Assembly (NCBI GenBank): GCA_012840755.1
Contig: DUWA01000126.1
Location: forward strand, 1-12,140
Direction: 5' to 3'
Origin: Mycoplasmatota bacterium
Lineage (GTDB): Bacteria; Bacillota_I; Bacilli_A; RF39; UBA660
Length of the DNA stretch: 12,140 bases
Shown here: piece after piece, positions 1-7,122 of the stretch
How the letters are laid out: each line of letters opens with the position of its first letter
Position numbering within the stretch: position 1 is the stretch's first letter
The notes under the pieces: model-generated
Databases searched by the model: none
What the model saw: only the letters and a program-made list of their open reading frames with translations
What the model was told of the DNA's origin: nothing
Program-made: the position numbers and the translations under genes

Positions 1-500
1 CAGTTTCAAGTATTCTTATTGAAAGAACCGCTAAACAAACAGATGTAATTATTAATACTGCAAAACCAGGTGTTGTAATTGGTCATAGCGGAGAAGAAAT
101 TGAAAAAACAAAAAAAGAGTTAACAAAATTAGTTGGCGAAAACATTCAAATTTCAATTATGGAAGTGAAAAATCCTGATTTAGTTGCAGCATTAGTTGCA
201 GAATCTATCGCTCGTCAAATTGAAAATCGTGTTTCGTTTAGAGTTGCTCAAAAAAGAGCTATTAGAAATACAATGAGAGCAGGAGCAAAAGGAATAAAAA
301 CTTCAGTATCTGGACGTCTAGGTGGTGTTGATATGGCTAGATCTGAAGGATATACTGAGGGAAATATTCCACTTCATACTTTACGTGCAGATGTTGATTA
401 TTCGCATAAAGAAGCGGATACAGCATATGGTAAAATTGGCGTAAAAGTATGGATTTATAAAGGAGAAATCCTTCCTAGCAAAAAAAAGGGAGGTAATTAA
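1..500 (+). CDS. rpsC: 30S ribosomal protein S3 (5'-truncated by window edge)
   Basis: Reading in the frame starting at base 3, 165 codons of S3 are visible up to the TAA at 498-500; the N-terminal part lies outside the window. S3 sits on the 30S head, lines the mRNA entry tunnel and binds 16S rRNA. The visible part holds the end of the type II KH domain (PGVVIG then a G-H-S-G loop, bases 81-92), then the C-terminal S3 domain with the family hallmarks [18 protein letters not shown] and [11 protein letters not shown]. Two positions differ from what I remember of the family: the KH loop lacks its usual basic residues, and the segment FRVAQKR has Val where E. coli has Arg132. The extreme C-terminus is a short Lys/Gly tail. 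The rplP ribosome binding site lies inside the last codons, so S3 and L16 are probably translationally coupled. Confidence 0.97.
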   Translation, partial: VSSILIERTAKQTDVIINTAKPGVVIGHSGEEIEKTKKELTKLVGENIQISIMEVKNPDLVAALVAESIARQIENRVSFRVAQKRAIRNTMRAGAKGIKTSVSGRLGGVDMARSEGYTEGNIPLHTLRADVDYSHKEADTAYGKIGVKVWIYKGEILPSKKKGGN

Positions 501-501
501 T

Positions 502-930
502 ATGGCAGTTATTCCAAAAAGAACTAAATACCGCCGTCTTCATCGTTTAAGTTACGAAGGAGTTACAAGAGGTAATAAAGAAGTACATTTTGGTGAATAT
601 GGTCTGCAAGCATTAGAAGGTGCTTGGATTACACAACAACAAATAGAAGCTGCACGTGTTGCTATGACTCGTTATATGAAACGTGGGGGAAAAGTATGGA
701 TTAATATTTTTCCACATCTATCATTGACAAAGATTCCTTTAGAAACTCGTATGGGTAAAGGTAAAGGTCAACCAGAAAAATGGGTAGCTGTTGTAAAAAA
801 AGGAAAAGTTATGTTTGAAGTGGGAGGAGTTTCAGAGGAAGTGGCTCGTGAGGCTTTACGTTTAGCTATGCATAAACTTCCTATCAAATGTAAATTTGTA
901 AAGAAGGAAAGTGGTGATGATCGTGAATAA
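502..930 (+). CDS. rplP: 50S ribosomal protein L16
   Basis: 142 residues, close to the family norm. L16 (uL16) is a late-assembling 50S protein that helps position tRNA in the A site near the peptidyl transferase centre. Clear family stretches are [11 protein letters not shown] at the N-terminus, [32 protein letters not shown], the Gly-rich loop [12 protein letters not shown] and [20 protein letters not shown]. The start follows the rpsC stop by one base and has AAAGGGAGG about 8 nt upstream within rpsC. The N-terminus reads MAVIPKR, one residue longer than the usual M-x-x-PKR, and the following basic loop ([11 protein letters not shown]) is less basic than usual. The 3' end overlaps the start of rpmC. 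Confidence 0.98.
   Translation: MAVIPKRTKYRRLHRLSYEGVTRGNKEVHFGEYGLQALEGAWITQQQIEAARVAMTRYMKRGGKVWINIFPHLSLTKIPLETRMGKGKGQPEKWVAVVKKGKVMFEVGGVSEEVAREALRLAMHKLPIKCKFVKKESGDDRE
904..908 (+). promoter_or_regulatory. Ribosome binding site deciding the rpmC start
   Basis: AAGGA inside the 3' end of rplP. Its spacing fits ATG 917 (8 nt) better than GTG 911 (2 nt) or GTG 923 (14 nt). A second partial match, GGTGAT at 913-918, could instead serve GTG 923, so the start is not fully settled. Confidence 0.5.
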
Positions 931-1117
931 TAAAGATATTAGAGAACTTACTAATGATCAAATTATTGCTAAAATAGAAGAATACAAAGAAGAACTATTT
1001 AATTTACGTTTCAGCCAAGCTACTGGAAATCTTGAAAAACCTTCTAGAATCAGAGAATTAAGAAAATTAGTTGCACGTATGAAAACTATTATACGTGAAC
1101 GTGAATTACAAGATTAA
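917..1117 (+). CDS. rpmC: 50S ribosomal protein L29
   Basis: A 66-residue helical-hairpin protein matching L29 (uL29), which sits at the polypeptide exit tunnel close to the docking site for trigger factor and SRP. Family signature: [46 protein letters not shown]. Four in-frame start codons lie close together (GTG 911, GTG 914, ATG 917, GTG 923). I chose ATG 917 because it is the only ATG and sits about 8 nt after AAGGA (904-908). GTG 923 would give an N-terminus (MNNKDIREL) nearest to typical L29. With ATG 917 the gene overlaps the end of rplP by 14 nt, which suggests coupled translation. Confidence 0.95.
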   Translation: MIVNNKDIRELTNDQIIAKIEEYKEELFNLRFSQATGNLEKPSRIRELRKLVARMKTIIRERELQD

Positions 1118-1129
1118 GGAGGTCATTAA

Positions 1130-1390
1130 ATGGAAAATAAAAGAAAACAAGAACTTATTGGTAAAGTTGTAAGTAATAAAAGTGATAAAACCATTGTGGT
1201 TTTAGTTGAAACTTACAAAAATGATAAATTATATGGCAAACGTGTTAGATATTCTAAGAAATATGCTGCACATGATGAAAAAAATGAAGCTCAAATCGGA
1301 GACACAGTACGTATTGTTGAAACTAGACCACTTTCTAGAACAAAACATTTCCGTTTGGTCGAAATAGTAGAAAAAGCAGTTATTATTTAA
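1130..1390 (+). CDS. rpsQ: 30S ribosomal protein S17
   Basis: 86 residues, the usual length for bacterial S17 (uS17), an OB-fold primary 16S rRNA binder in the 30S body needed early in assembly. Recognisable blocks are [17 protein letters not shown] (first strands of the barrel), [16 protein letters not shown] and [28 protein letters not shown]. It starts 12 nt after rpmC with AAGGAGG 7 nt upstream of the ATG. It is the last gene of the classical S10 block. The 27-nt gap to rplN resembles the gap between rpsM and rpsK in layout. Confidence 0.98.
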   Translation: MENKRKQELIGKVVSNKSDKTIVVLVETYKNDKLYGKRVRYSKKYAAHDEKNEAQIGDTVRIVETRPLSRTKHFRLVEIVEKAVII

Positions 1391-1417
1391 TTGTAACTCG
1401 AAAAGGAGGATTAATAT

Positions 1418-1786
1418 ATGATTCAACAAGAAAGTCGTTTAAAAGTTGCTGATAACTCAGGTGCTCGAGAACTTTCAGTTATTAGAGTACTAGGTGGAAG
1501 CACAGTTAAATCTGGCAATATTGGTGATATAGTTGTTGGAACTATTAAAAAAGCAACTCCTAATGGTACAGTTGGCAAAGGTAAGATTGTTAAAGCTGTA
1601 ATTGTTAGAAGCAAATTTGGTCTTAGAAGAGAAGATGGATCTTATATTAAATTTGATGATAATGCTTGCGTTATCATTAAAGATGACAAAAGTCCTGTAG
1701 GAACTCGTATTTTTGGACCAGTAGCACGTGAATTACGTGAAAAAGATTTTATGAAAATTATATCACTTGCTAAAGAAGTGTTATAG
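1418..1786 (+). CDS. rplN: 50S ribosomal protein L14
   Basis: 122 residues, exactly the length typical of L14 (uL14). The protein lies on the 50S interface face, contacts 16S rRNA helix 14 and is the docking point of the silencing factor RsfS. Conserved stretches span the whole chain: [85 protein letters not shown] and the C-terminal [12 protein letters not shown]. It opens the spc block, has AAAAGGAGG 8 nt before the ATG, and is followed 16 nt later by rplX. Confidence 0.98.
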   Translation: MIQQESRLKVADNSGARELSVIRVLGGSTVKSGNIGDIVVGTIKKATPNGTVGKGKIVKAVIVRSKFGLRREDGSYIKFDDNACVIIKDDKSPVGTRIFGPVARELREKDFMKIISLAKEVL

Positions 1787-1802
1787 TGTTTGGAGGGAAA
1801 AC

Positions 1803-2111
1803 ATGAACTTTAAAACAGGAGATAAAGTAGTAGTTATTGCTGGTAAAGATAAGGGTAAAGAAGGGAAAATTGTTAAAATATTTAGAGACGAAAATAAAGT
1901 TATCGTTGAAAATATTAATATGATAAAAAAACATATAAAACCTAATGGTCAAAATGCAGGAAGTATTGTTGAAATGGAAGCTCCAATTCACGCTTCAAAT
2001 GTAATGATCATTGACCCGAAAACTAAAAAAAGAACTAGAATAGGTCATACTACTGATAAAAAAAATAACAAAATTAGAATCTCAAGAAAATCTAATGAAA
2101 GTCTTGATTAA
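1803..2111 (+). CDS. rplX: 50S ribosomal protein L24
   Basis: 102 residues, in the normal L24 (uL24) range. L24 is an assembly initiator protein that binds the 5' end of 23S rRNA and lies near the tunnel exit. A KOW motif covers about residues 4-31 ([20 protein letters not shown]), followed by [11 protein letters not shown] and the typical [17 protein letters not shown]. The frame stays open 12 codons further upstream, but ATG 1803 is the start, with GGAGGG (1792-1797) 5 nt before it and the expected N-terminus. The C-terminus ends in an Asn/Lys/Ser-rich tail. Confidence 0.97.
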   Translation: MNFKTGDKVVVIAGKDKGKEGKIVKIFRDENKVIVENINMIKKHIKPNGQNAGSIVEMEAPIHASNVMIIDPKTKKRTRIGHTTDKKNNKIRISRKSNESLD

Positions 2112-2131
2112 TTGGAAGGAGGGTATTTATT

Positions 2132-2671
2132 ATGAACCGCCTAAAAGAAAAGTATAATACAGAAATCGTACCTAGTTTAAGAGAAAAGTTTAATTATAAA
2201 AGTGTAATGAGTGTACCAAAATTAGATAAAATAGTTATAAATGTTGGAGCTGGAGATGCAACTACTAATACTAAATTAATAGATGCAGCTATGAATGAAC
2301 TAGCACTGATTACTGGTCAAAGGCCAGTTGCTACAAAAGCTAAAAAGGCTATTGCAGGATTTAAATTACGTGAAGGTCAAGCAATCGGATGTAAAGTTAC
2401 TTTACGCGGAGAACGAATGTATAACTTTTTAGATAAATTAATTAGTATTGCACTTCCACGTGTTCGTGATTTTAGAGGTGTTTCACCTAAATCATTTGAC
2501 GGAAGAGGAAATTACACAATAGGATTAACAGAACAATTAATATTCTCAGAAATAGAATATGACAATATTGTTAAAATACGTGGAATGGATATCGTTTTGG
2601 TTACAACAGCAAAAACTAATGAAGAAGCGTTTGAACTCTTAAAAGGTTTCGGTATGCCATTTAAGAAATAA
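2132..2671 (+). CDS. rplE: 50S ribosomal protein L5
   Basis: 179 residues, the standard length of L5 (uL5), the 5S rRNA-binding protein of the central protuberance that contacts P-site tRNA and forms a bridge to S13. Conserved features: [19 protein letters not shown] at the N-terminus, [40 protein letters not shown], the long P-site loop region with [25 protein letters not shown], and the C-terminal [36 protein letters not shown] lies immediately upstream. The 20-nt gap before it is almost fully occupied by this Shine-Dalgarno sequence, so it offers no room for an E. coli-style S8 operator in the spacer. Confidence 0.98.
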   Translation: MNRLKEKYNTEIVPSLREKFNYKSVMSVPKLDKIVINVGAGDATTNTKLIDAAMNELALITGQRPVATKAKKAIAGFKLREGQAIGCKVTLRGERMYNFLDKLISIALPRVRDFRGVSPKSFDGRGNYTIGLTEQLIFSEIEYDNIVKIRGMDIVLVTTAKTNEEAFELLKGFGMPFKK

Positions 2672-2688
2672 CAAATTAGGAGGATATT

Positions 2689-2874
2689 ATGGCTAAGAAA
2701 AGCATGATTATTAAAGCTAGTCGTAAACAAAAATTTAAAGTACGTGAATATACTCGCTGTCAAAGATGTGGAAGGCCACACGCAGTACTTAGAAAATATG
2801 GACTTTGCCGTATATGTTTTAGAGAACTAGCTTATCAAGGGCAAATACCAGGGATTAAAAAATCAAGCTGGTAA
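2689..2874 (+). CDS. rpsN: 30S ribosomal protein S14, zinc-binding type
   Basis: 61 residues, the short zinc-containing form of S14 (uS14, often called type Z), found in Firmicutes and many other bacteria; the zinc-free form is about 100 residues. The ribbon cysteines are C24, C27, C40 and C43 (CQRC then CRIC), all present. Other family marks are [26 protein letters not shown] and the C-terminal [11 protein letters not shown]. It acts in the 30S head beside S3 and S10. Its ATG has AGGAGG 6 nt upstream. No zinc-free paralogue is seen in the window. Confidence 0.98.
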   Translation: MAKKSMIIKASRKQKFKVREYTRCQRCGRPHAVLRKYGLCRICFRELAYQGQIPGIKKSSW

Positions 2875-2893
2875 TAAATGAAGGAGGGATTTT

Positions 2894-3289
2894 ATGGTAA
2901 CAGATCCAATCGCAGATATGCTTACAAGAATTCGTAATGCTAATCAAATGCGATACAAAGAAGTTGAAGTGCCTGCTTCAAAAATAAAACTAGAAATAGC
3001 AAGAATATTAAAAGATGAAGGTTTTATAAGTGATTATAAAATTAAGAAAAATGATATTCAAAATATGATAGTTTTAAATTTGAAATATGGTGAGAATAAA
3101 GAATATGTTATAACTGGTTTAAAAAGAATTTCTAAACCAGGCTTAAGGGTTTATGCGAAAGCAACTGAAGTACCACGTGTATTAAACGGGTTGGGAATTG
3201 CTATCGTATCTACTTCTAAAGGAATTATGACAGATAAAGAAGCTAGAGCAAATGCACTTGGTGGAGAAGTTTTAGCTTACATTTGGTAG
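2894..3289 (+). CDS. rpsH: 30S ribosomal protein S8
   Basis: 131 residues, typical for S8 (uS8), which binds the central domain of 16S rRNA (helix 21) and nucleates platform assembly. Signature blocks: [29 protein letters not shown] at the N-terminus, [56 protein letters not shown] and the final [17 protein letters not shown] stands just upstream of the ATG. In E. coli S8 represses the spc operon by binding rplE mRNA; I see no evidence for an equivalent site here. Confidence 0.98.
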   Translation: MVTDPIADMLTRIRNANQMRYKEVEVPASKIKLEIARILKDEGFISDYKIKKNDIQNMIVLNLKYGENKEYVITGLKRISKPGLRVYAKATEVPRVLNGLGIAIVSTSKGIMTDKEARANALGGEVLAYIW

Positions 3290-3304
3290 AAAGAGGGAAT
3301 AGAT

Positions 3305-3835
3305 ATGAGTCGTATTGGTAATAGAATACTTAATGTACCAGAAAACGTTACAGTCTCAGTTGATGGTAATATTGTTAAAGTTAAAGGACCAAAAGGTGAA
3401 CTTTCTACAGAAATCAATAGAAATATAACTGTTTCAGTTGAAGGGAATGAATTAAAAGTTTCAAGAAAAAATGATAACTTTAAAAAATTCCATGGTACTG
3501 CTAATGCTAATATAAACAATATGATTATCGGTGTTACAGACGGATATGAGAAAAAACTAGAAACAATTGGTGTAGGTTATCGTTTTGCATTAAAAGATGG
3601 TCTATTAGTTGTAACTGCTGGACATTCTCATCCTGTTAATGTAGAGATTCCTACAGGACTTACATTAGAGACTCCAAGTAATACTGAACTTATAATAAAA
3701 GGTATTGATAAGCAACAAGTTGGTGAATTTGCTGCTAATGTAAGAAAAATTAGACAACCAGAACCTTACAAAGGAAAAGGTATTCGTTATGCTGGCGAAG
3801 TTATCATCCGTAAGGCTGGTAAAAAAGCTTCTTAA
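3305..3835 (+). CDS. rplF: 50S ribosomal protein L6
   Basis: 176 residues, close to the usual 175-180 for L6 (uL6), a two-domain protein at the base of the L7/L12 stalk next to the sarcin-ricin loop. Seen here: MSRIGNRILNVPENVTVSV, IVKVKGPKGELS, the linker ATANINNMIIGVTDGYEK region, LETIGVGYRFALK, and the strongly conserved C-terminal PEPYKGKGIRYAGEVIIRKAGKK. The ribosome binding site AGAGGG (3292-3297) is weaker than most in this cluster. The gap from rpsH is 15 nt. Confidence 0.98.
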   Translation: MSRIGNRILNVPENVTVSVDGNIVKVKGPKGELSTEINRNITVSVEGNELKVSRKNDNFKKFHGTANANINNMIIGVTDGYEKKLETIGVGYRFALKDGLLVVTAGHSHPVNVEIPTGLTLETPSNTELIIKGIDKQQVGEFAANVRKIRQPEPYKGKGIRYAGEVIIRKAGKKAS

Positions 3836-3863
3836 TTAAAAAATAGTAAAGGAGAGCAAAATC

Positions 3864-4226
3864 ATGATAAAAAAAGAATCTAGAAATGTTGCACGTAAGG
3901 CAAGACATAATAGAATTAGAACTAAAATTAGTGGTACTAGTTTAGTTCCAAGATTAAATGTGTTTAGATCAAACGGAAACATTTTTGCACAAATCATAGA
4001 TGATGAAAAAGCTGTTACTTTAGTTAGTGCTTCATCAATTGACAAAGAATTAAAACTTGTTAATGGTGGAAATGTAGAAGCTGCTAAAAAAGTAGGAGAA
4101 TTATTAGCTAAAAGAGCTAAAGCATCAAATATAACAAAAGTAAATTTTGATAGAGGAGGATACCTTTATCATGGACGTGTAAAAGCATTGGCTGATGCTG
4201 CACGTGAAAATGGATTAGAATTCTAA
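3864..4226 (+). CDS. rplR: 50S ribosomal protein L18
   Basis: 120 residues, the normal length of L18 (uL18), which with L5 attaches 5S rRNA to the central protuberance. Family pattern: basic N-terminal tail ([23 protein letters not shown]), [19 protein letters not shown], a central [17 protein letters not shown] helix, and the C-terminal [28 protein letters not shown]. The ATG follows AAAGGAGAG in a 28-nt gap after rplF. rpsE starts 14 nt after its stop. Confidence 0.98.
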   Translation: MIKKESRNVARKARHNRIRTKISGTSLVPRLNVFRSNGNIFAQIIDDEKAVTLVSASSIDKELKLVNGGNVEAAKKVGELLAKRAKASNITKVNFDRGGYLYHGRVKALADAARENGLEF

Positions 4227-4240
4227 AAGGAGGGAAACGT

Positions 4241-4744
4241 ATGGAATACAAAAGAAGAGAACCACGCCCAAAGCAATTTGAAGAAGAAATAATCAATATT
4301 GGTCGTGTTACGAAAGTAACCAAAGGTGGTCGTCATTTCCGTTTTTCTGCTACAGTAGCTGTAGGAGATAGGAATGGTCTTGTTGGTATTGGAACAGGTA
4401 AAGCAAATGAAGTACCTGATGCAATCAAAAAGGCTGTTGCTGCTGCTACAAAAAATGTAGTTAGAGTAGCTATCGTTGATGGAACAATCCCACATGAAGC
4501 AATTGGAGTAAGAGGGGCAAGTAAAGTATTACTTAAGCCTGCAGCAAAAGGTACAGGAGTTAAGGCTGGTGGACCAGTTAGATCTGTGCTAGAACTTGCT
4601 GGAATCAAAGATATTTTATCAAAATCACTTGGATCTAACACTAAATTAAATACAGCACATGCTACACTCGAAGCTTTAAAATCACAAAGAACAATTGAAC
4701 AAGTTGCAAAACTTCGTGGTAAAAAAGTGGAGGAGATTAGATAA
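4241..4744 (+). CDS. rpsE: 30S ribosomal protein S5
   Basis: 167 residues, as expected for S5 (uS5), which lines the mRNA entry tunnel with S3 and S4 and affects decoding accuracy. The N-terminal double-stranded-RNA-binding-like domain contains [20 protein letters not shown], the loop where spectinomycin resistance changes occur in other bacteria; I see no obvious resistance change. The second domain contains [30 protein letters not shown], then the typical C-terminal [21 protein letters not shown] precedes the ATG. Only one base separates its stop from the rplO start. In most Firmicutes rpmD (L30) would lie here, and it is absent. Confidence 0.98.
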   Translation: MEYKRREPRPKQFEEEIINIGRVTKVTKGGRHFRFSATVAVGDRNGLVGIGTGKANEVPDAIKKAVAAATKNVVRVAIVDGTIPHEAIGVRGASKVLLKPAAKGTGVKAGGPVRSVLELAGIKDILSKSLGSNTKLNTAHATLEALKSQRTIEQVAKLRGKKVEEIR

Positions 4745-4745
4745 T

Positions 4746-5189
4746 ATGAAGTTACATACATTAGTTCCTGCTGATGGAGCTACTAAAGCTCGTAAAAGAG
4801 TTGGACGTGGGCCAGGAAGTGGGCTAGGAAAAACAAGTGGTAAAGGTCATAAAGGACAAAATGCTAGAAGTGGTGGCGGAGTAAGACAAGGTTTTGAAGG
4901 TGGTCAATTACCATTATTTAGAAGATTACCTAAAAGAGGTTTTAGTAATGCTAGATTTAAAACAACTTACGCTGTTATAAATTTAAGTGATTTAAATAAT
5001 TTTGAAAATGATGTAGTAGTTACTCCAGAATTATTAAAAGAAATGGGAATTTTAAAAAATCAATTAGATGGTGTTAAAGTTTTAGGAAATGGAACTTTAG
5101 AAAAAAAATTAATAGTTAAAGCTCATAAATTTTCTAATGTGGCTAAAGAACAAATAGAAAAATTAGGTGGAAAAGCTGAGGTGATGTAA
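4746..5189 (+). CDS. rplO: 50S ribosomal protein L15
   Basis: 147 residues, the standard L15 (uL15) length; a late-assembling 50S protein with a long extension into 23S rRNA. The frame is open 17 codons further upstream, but that part overlaps rpsE. The proper start is ATG 4746, with GGAGGAG (4729-4735) 10 nt before it and the expected N-terminus [22 protein letters not shown]. The Gly/Arg/Lys-rich extension ([19 protein letters not shown], then [14 protein letters not shown]) is typical, as is the C-terminal globular part ending [14 protein letters not shown]. The secY ribosome binding site lies in its last codons. Confidence 0.97.
   Translation: MKLHTLVPADGATKARKRVGRGPGSGLGKTSGKGHKGQNARSGGGVRQGFEGGQLPLFRRLPKRGFSNARFKTTYAVINLSDLNNFENDVVVTPELLKEMGILKNQLDGVKVLGNGTLEKKLIVKAHKFSNVAKEQIEKLGGKAEVM
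5178..5185 (+). promoter_or_regulatory. secY ribosome binding site fixing a GTG start
   Basis: GAGGTGAT in the last codons of rplO, 5 nt before GTG 5191. An ATG at 5189-5191 overlaps both the rplO stop and this GTG, but its frame closes after five codons (MCLHS), so GTG 5191 is the only start that gives SecY. Confidence 0.75.
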
Positions 5190-5190
5190 T

Positions 5191-6468
5191 GTGTTTACAT
5201 TCATAAGGCAAATATTTAATCCTAAAAATAAGGATTTACAAAAGAAACTTATTTTTACGTTTCTTGCCTTATTTATATTTAAAGTAGGAACTACAATAAT
5301 TGTTCCTGGAATAGATCAAGATGCACTTGGAACATCAAGTTTAGGGTTCTTAGAACTTTTAAACGTTATGGGTGGTGGAGCCATGGGGAATTTTTCAATA
5401 TTTGCCCTAGGCGTTATGCCGTATATATCTGCATCTTTAGTAACCCAGCTGTTAGAAATGGATATTGTACCCTATTTTTCTGATTTGGCTAAACAAGGTC
5501 AAGTTGGAAGAAATAAGCTAAATCAAATAACTAGAATATTTGGAATATTTCTAGCATTTGTTCAAGGATATATGTATTCATTTAGTTATATAAAAGGCGG
5601 TACAGTTATGGATTACATGCAATTTGCGTTAATCTTAACTGCTGGTACTTCTCTTCTATTATGGATAGGAGATCAGATTACTGCTAAAGGGTTTGGCAAT
5701 GGAATTTCATTAATTATTATGACAGGTATTATTGCAAGTATGCCTTCTATGTTTTTATCAGCATGGAATGGTCTTGTTGATACTGCAACCATTACAAGTT
5801 TAATTATTGGATTATTAAAATTTCTATTGTATTTATTAGTATATTTAGGGATTATAGTTGGTGTTATCTTTGTGCAAAGTGCAGAAAGAAGAGTACCTGT
5901 CCAATATGCAAACAAATCAAATAGTAGTTATGGTGGAAGTCAAAACTATATTCCATTTAAGTTAAATACTGCTGGTGTTATTCCAGTAATATTTGCATCA
6001 GCATTATTATCGATACCATCAATAATAAGTGGATTTGTTAAAAATGAATCATTTGGTGCATTTGTTAATGATTGGATTGTTTATACATCACCAACTGGAT
6101 TTTTAATGTATATATTACTTATAGTTATATTTTCATATTTCTATACATATATGCAAATCAAACCTAATGAAATGGCTGACAATTTACAAAAAAATGGTGG
6201 ATATATAGCCGGGATTAGACCAGGTGATGACACTGTTAAGTATATATCAAAAGTTCTAAATAGAATTACAATAGTAGGTGCAATATTTTTAGCAATCCTT
6301 GCTGGAATACCAGTTATATTTGGAATGTTATCAGATTTATCTAGTAGTGTAACGATAGGAGGAACAGGTTTACTAATAGTTGTTGGTGTGGCTCTTGAGA
6401 CATATAAACAATTAGATAGTGAGTTATCAACTAGAAATTACAAAAAAGGAAGAAGAAATAGAAGATGA
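5191..6468 (+). CDS. secY: Preprotein translocase subunit SecY
   Basis: 425 residues, normal for SecY, the channel-forming subunit of the Sec translocon in the cytoplasmic membrane; it exports or inserts proteins with SecE, SecG, SecA or the ribosome. Ten hydrophobic segments can be placed at roughly residues 20-41, 68-90, 115-133, 145-164, 170-190, 202-229, 258-280, 302-322, 358-380 and 388-405. Hallmarks: plug and TM2 region (SSLGFLELLNVMGGGAMGNFSIF split over 49-71), GNGISLIIMTGI, AERRVPVQYA, FKLNTAGVIPVIFAS, and the cytoplasmic loop with MADNLQKNGGYIAGIRPG that contacts SecA or the ribosome. The tail is basic (KKGRRNRR). The start is GTG. Its TGA overlaps the adk start (ATGA), and TGA acting as stop here argues against code 4. 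Confidence 0.98.
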   Translation: MFTFIRQIFNPKNKDLQKKLIFTFLALFIFKVGTTIIVPGIDQDALGTSSLGFLELLNVMGGGAMGNFSIFALGVMPYISASLVTQLLEMDIVPYFSDLAKQGQVGRNKLNQITRIFGIFLAFVQGYMYSFSYIKGGTVMDYMQFALILTAGTSLLLWIGDQITAKGFGNGISLIIMTGIIASMPSMFLSAWNGLVDTATITSLIIGLLKFLLYLLVYLGIIVGVIFVQSAERRVPVQYANKSNSSYGGSQNYIPFKLNTAGVIPVIFASALLSIPSIISGFVKNESFGAFVNDWIVYTSPTGFLMYILLIVIFSYFYTYMQIKPNEMADNLQKNGGYIAGIRPGDDTVKYISKVLNRITIVGAIFLAILAGIPVIFGMLSDLSSSVTIGGTGLLIVVGVALETYKQLDSELSTRNYKKGRRNRR

Positions 6469-7121
6469 AAAATATGATATTTATTGCACCACCTGCTGCT
6501 GGTAAGGGGACACAATCAAAGATATTTAGTGAAAAATACAATATACCACATATTTCTACAGGTGATCTTTTAAGGCAAGAAATAACTTGTAATACACCTA
6601 CAGGCAAATTAATTAAATCCAAAATTGAAAATGGTGAATTTGTAGATGATGACATTATGTATGAGTTGTTGTATAATAGATTAAAAGAAAATGATTGTAG
6701 CAATGGATACATATTAGATGGATTTCCAAGAAACGTTGAACAGGCTATTTCATATGAAAAAATTCTTGAATCTTTAAATAAAGAACTGGGATATGTATTT
6801 TTATTGGACATTCCTCGTGAAATAGCTAAAGAACGTATACTTGGTAGATTAAGTTGTAGTAAATGTGGGAAGGTTTATAATGAAACTGCCGAATATTTAT
6901 TACCAAATGTTTCTGGGATATGTGATATTTGTAACAGCCCATTAACTAGAAGAAAAGATGATACTTTAGAGGTATTTGAAGATAGATATAATTTATATTT
7001 ATTGGAAACAAAACCACTAATAGAATATTACAATAAAAAAGGAAATTTATATGTAATAGATAGTAGCATAAATGCTATGTATACCAAGGAACAAATAGAA
7101 AAAATTATAAAAGGAAGTTAA
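6465..7121 (+). CDS. adk: Adenylate kinase, zinc-LID type, with unusual P-loop
   Basis: 218 residues; catalyses ATP + AMP to 2 ADP in the cytoplasm. The NMP-binding part contains STGDLLRQEI (31-40) and the DGFPRN motif (85-90). The LID (about 125-165) holds C131, C134, C153 and C156, a complete zinc knuckle as in many Gram-positive enzymes. Candidate catalytic arginines R37, R89, R128, R163 and R174 are present. The P-loop reads APPAAGKGTQ (8-17) instead of the usual GxPGAGKGTQ: two glycines are alanines, while K14 and the GKGT core are kept. The ATG overlaps the secY stop by 4 nt; a second in-frame ATG at 6474 is possible but further from the weak AAGGAAG site. Position between secY and map is the classical Firmicutes order. 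Very likely an active Adk, though another NMP kinase specificity cannot be excluded. Confidence 0.95.
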   Translation: MKNMIFIAPPAAGKGTQSKIFSEKYNIPHISTGDLLRQEITCNTPTGKLIKSKIENGEFVDDDIMYELLYNRLKENDCSNGYILDGFPRNVEQAISYEKILESLNKELGYVFLLDIPREIAKERILGRLSCSKCGKVYNETAEYLLPNVSGICDICNSPLTRRKDDTLEVFEDRYNLYLLETKPLIEYYNKKGNLYVIDSSINAMYTKEQIEKIIKGS

Positions 7122-7122
7122 T

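Noticed and set aside
2112..2131. E. coli-style S8 operator between rplX and rplE
   Set aside because: The gap is 20 nt and consists mostly of the Shine-Dalgarno sequence; no S8-site-like helix can be formed in it.
4333..4761. 142-codon minus-strand open frame across rpsE
   Set aside because: It lies wholly antisense to the clearly conserved S5 gene, and its composition follows from S5 codons read backwards; no ribosome binding site or recognisable motif.
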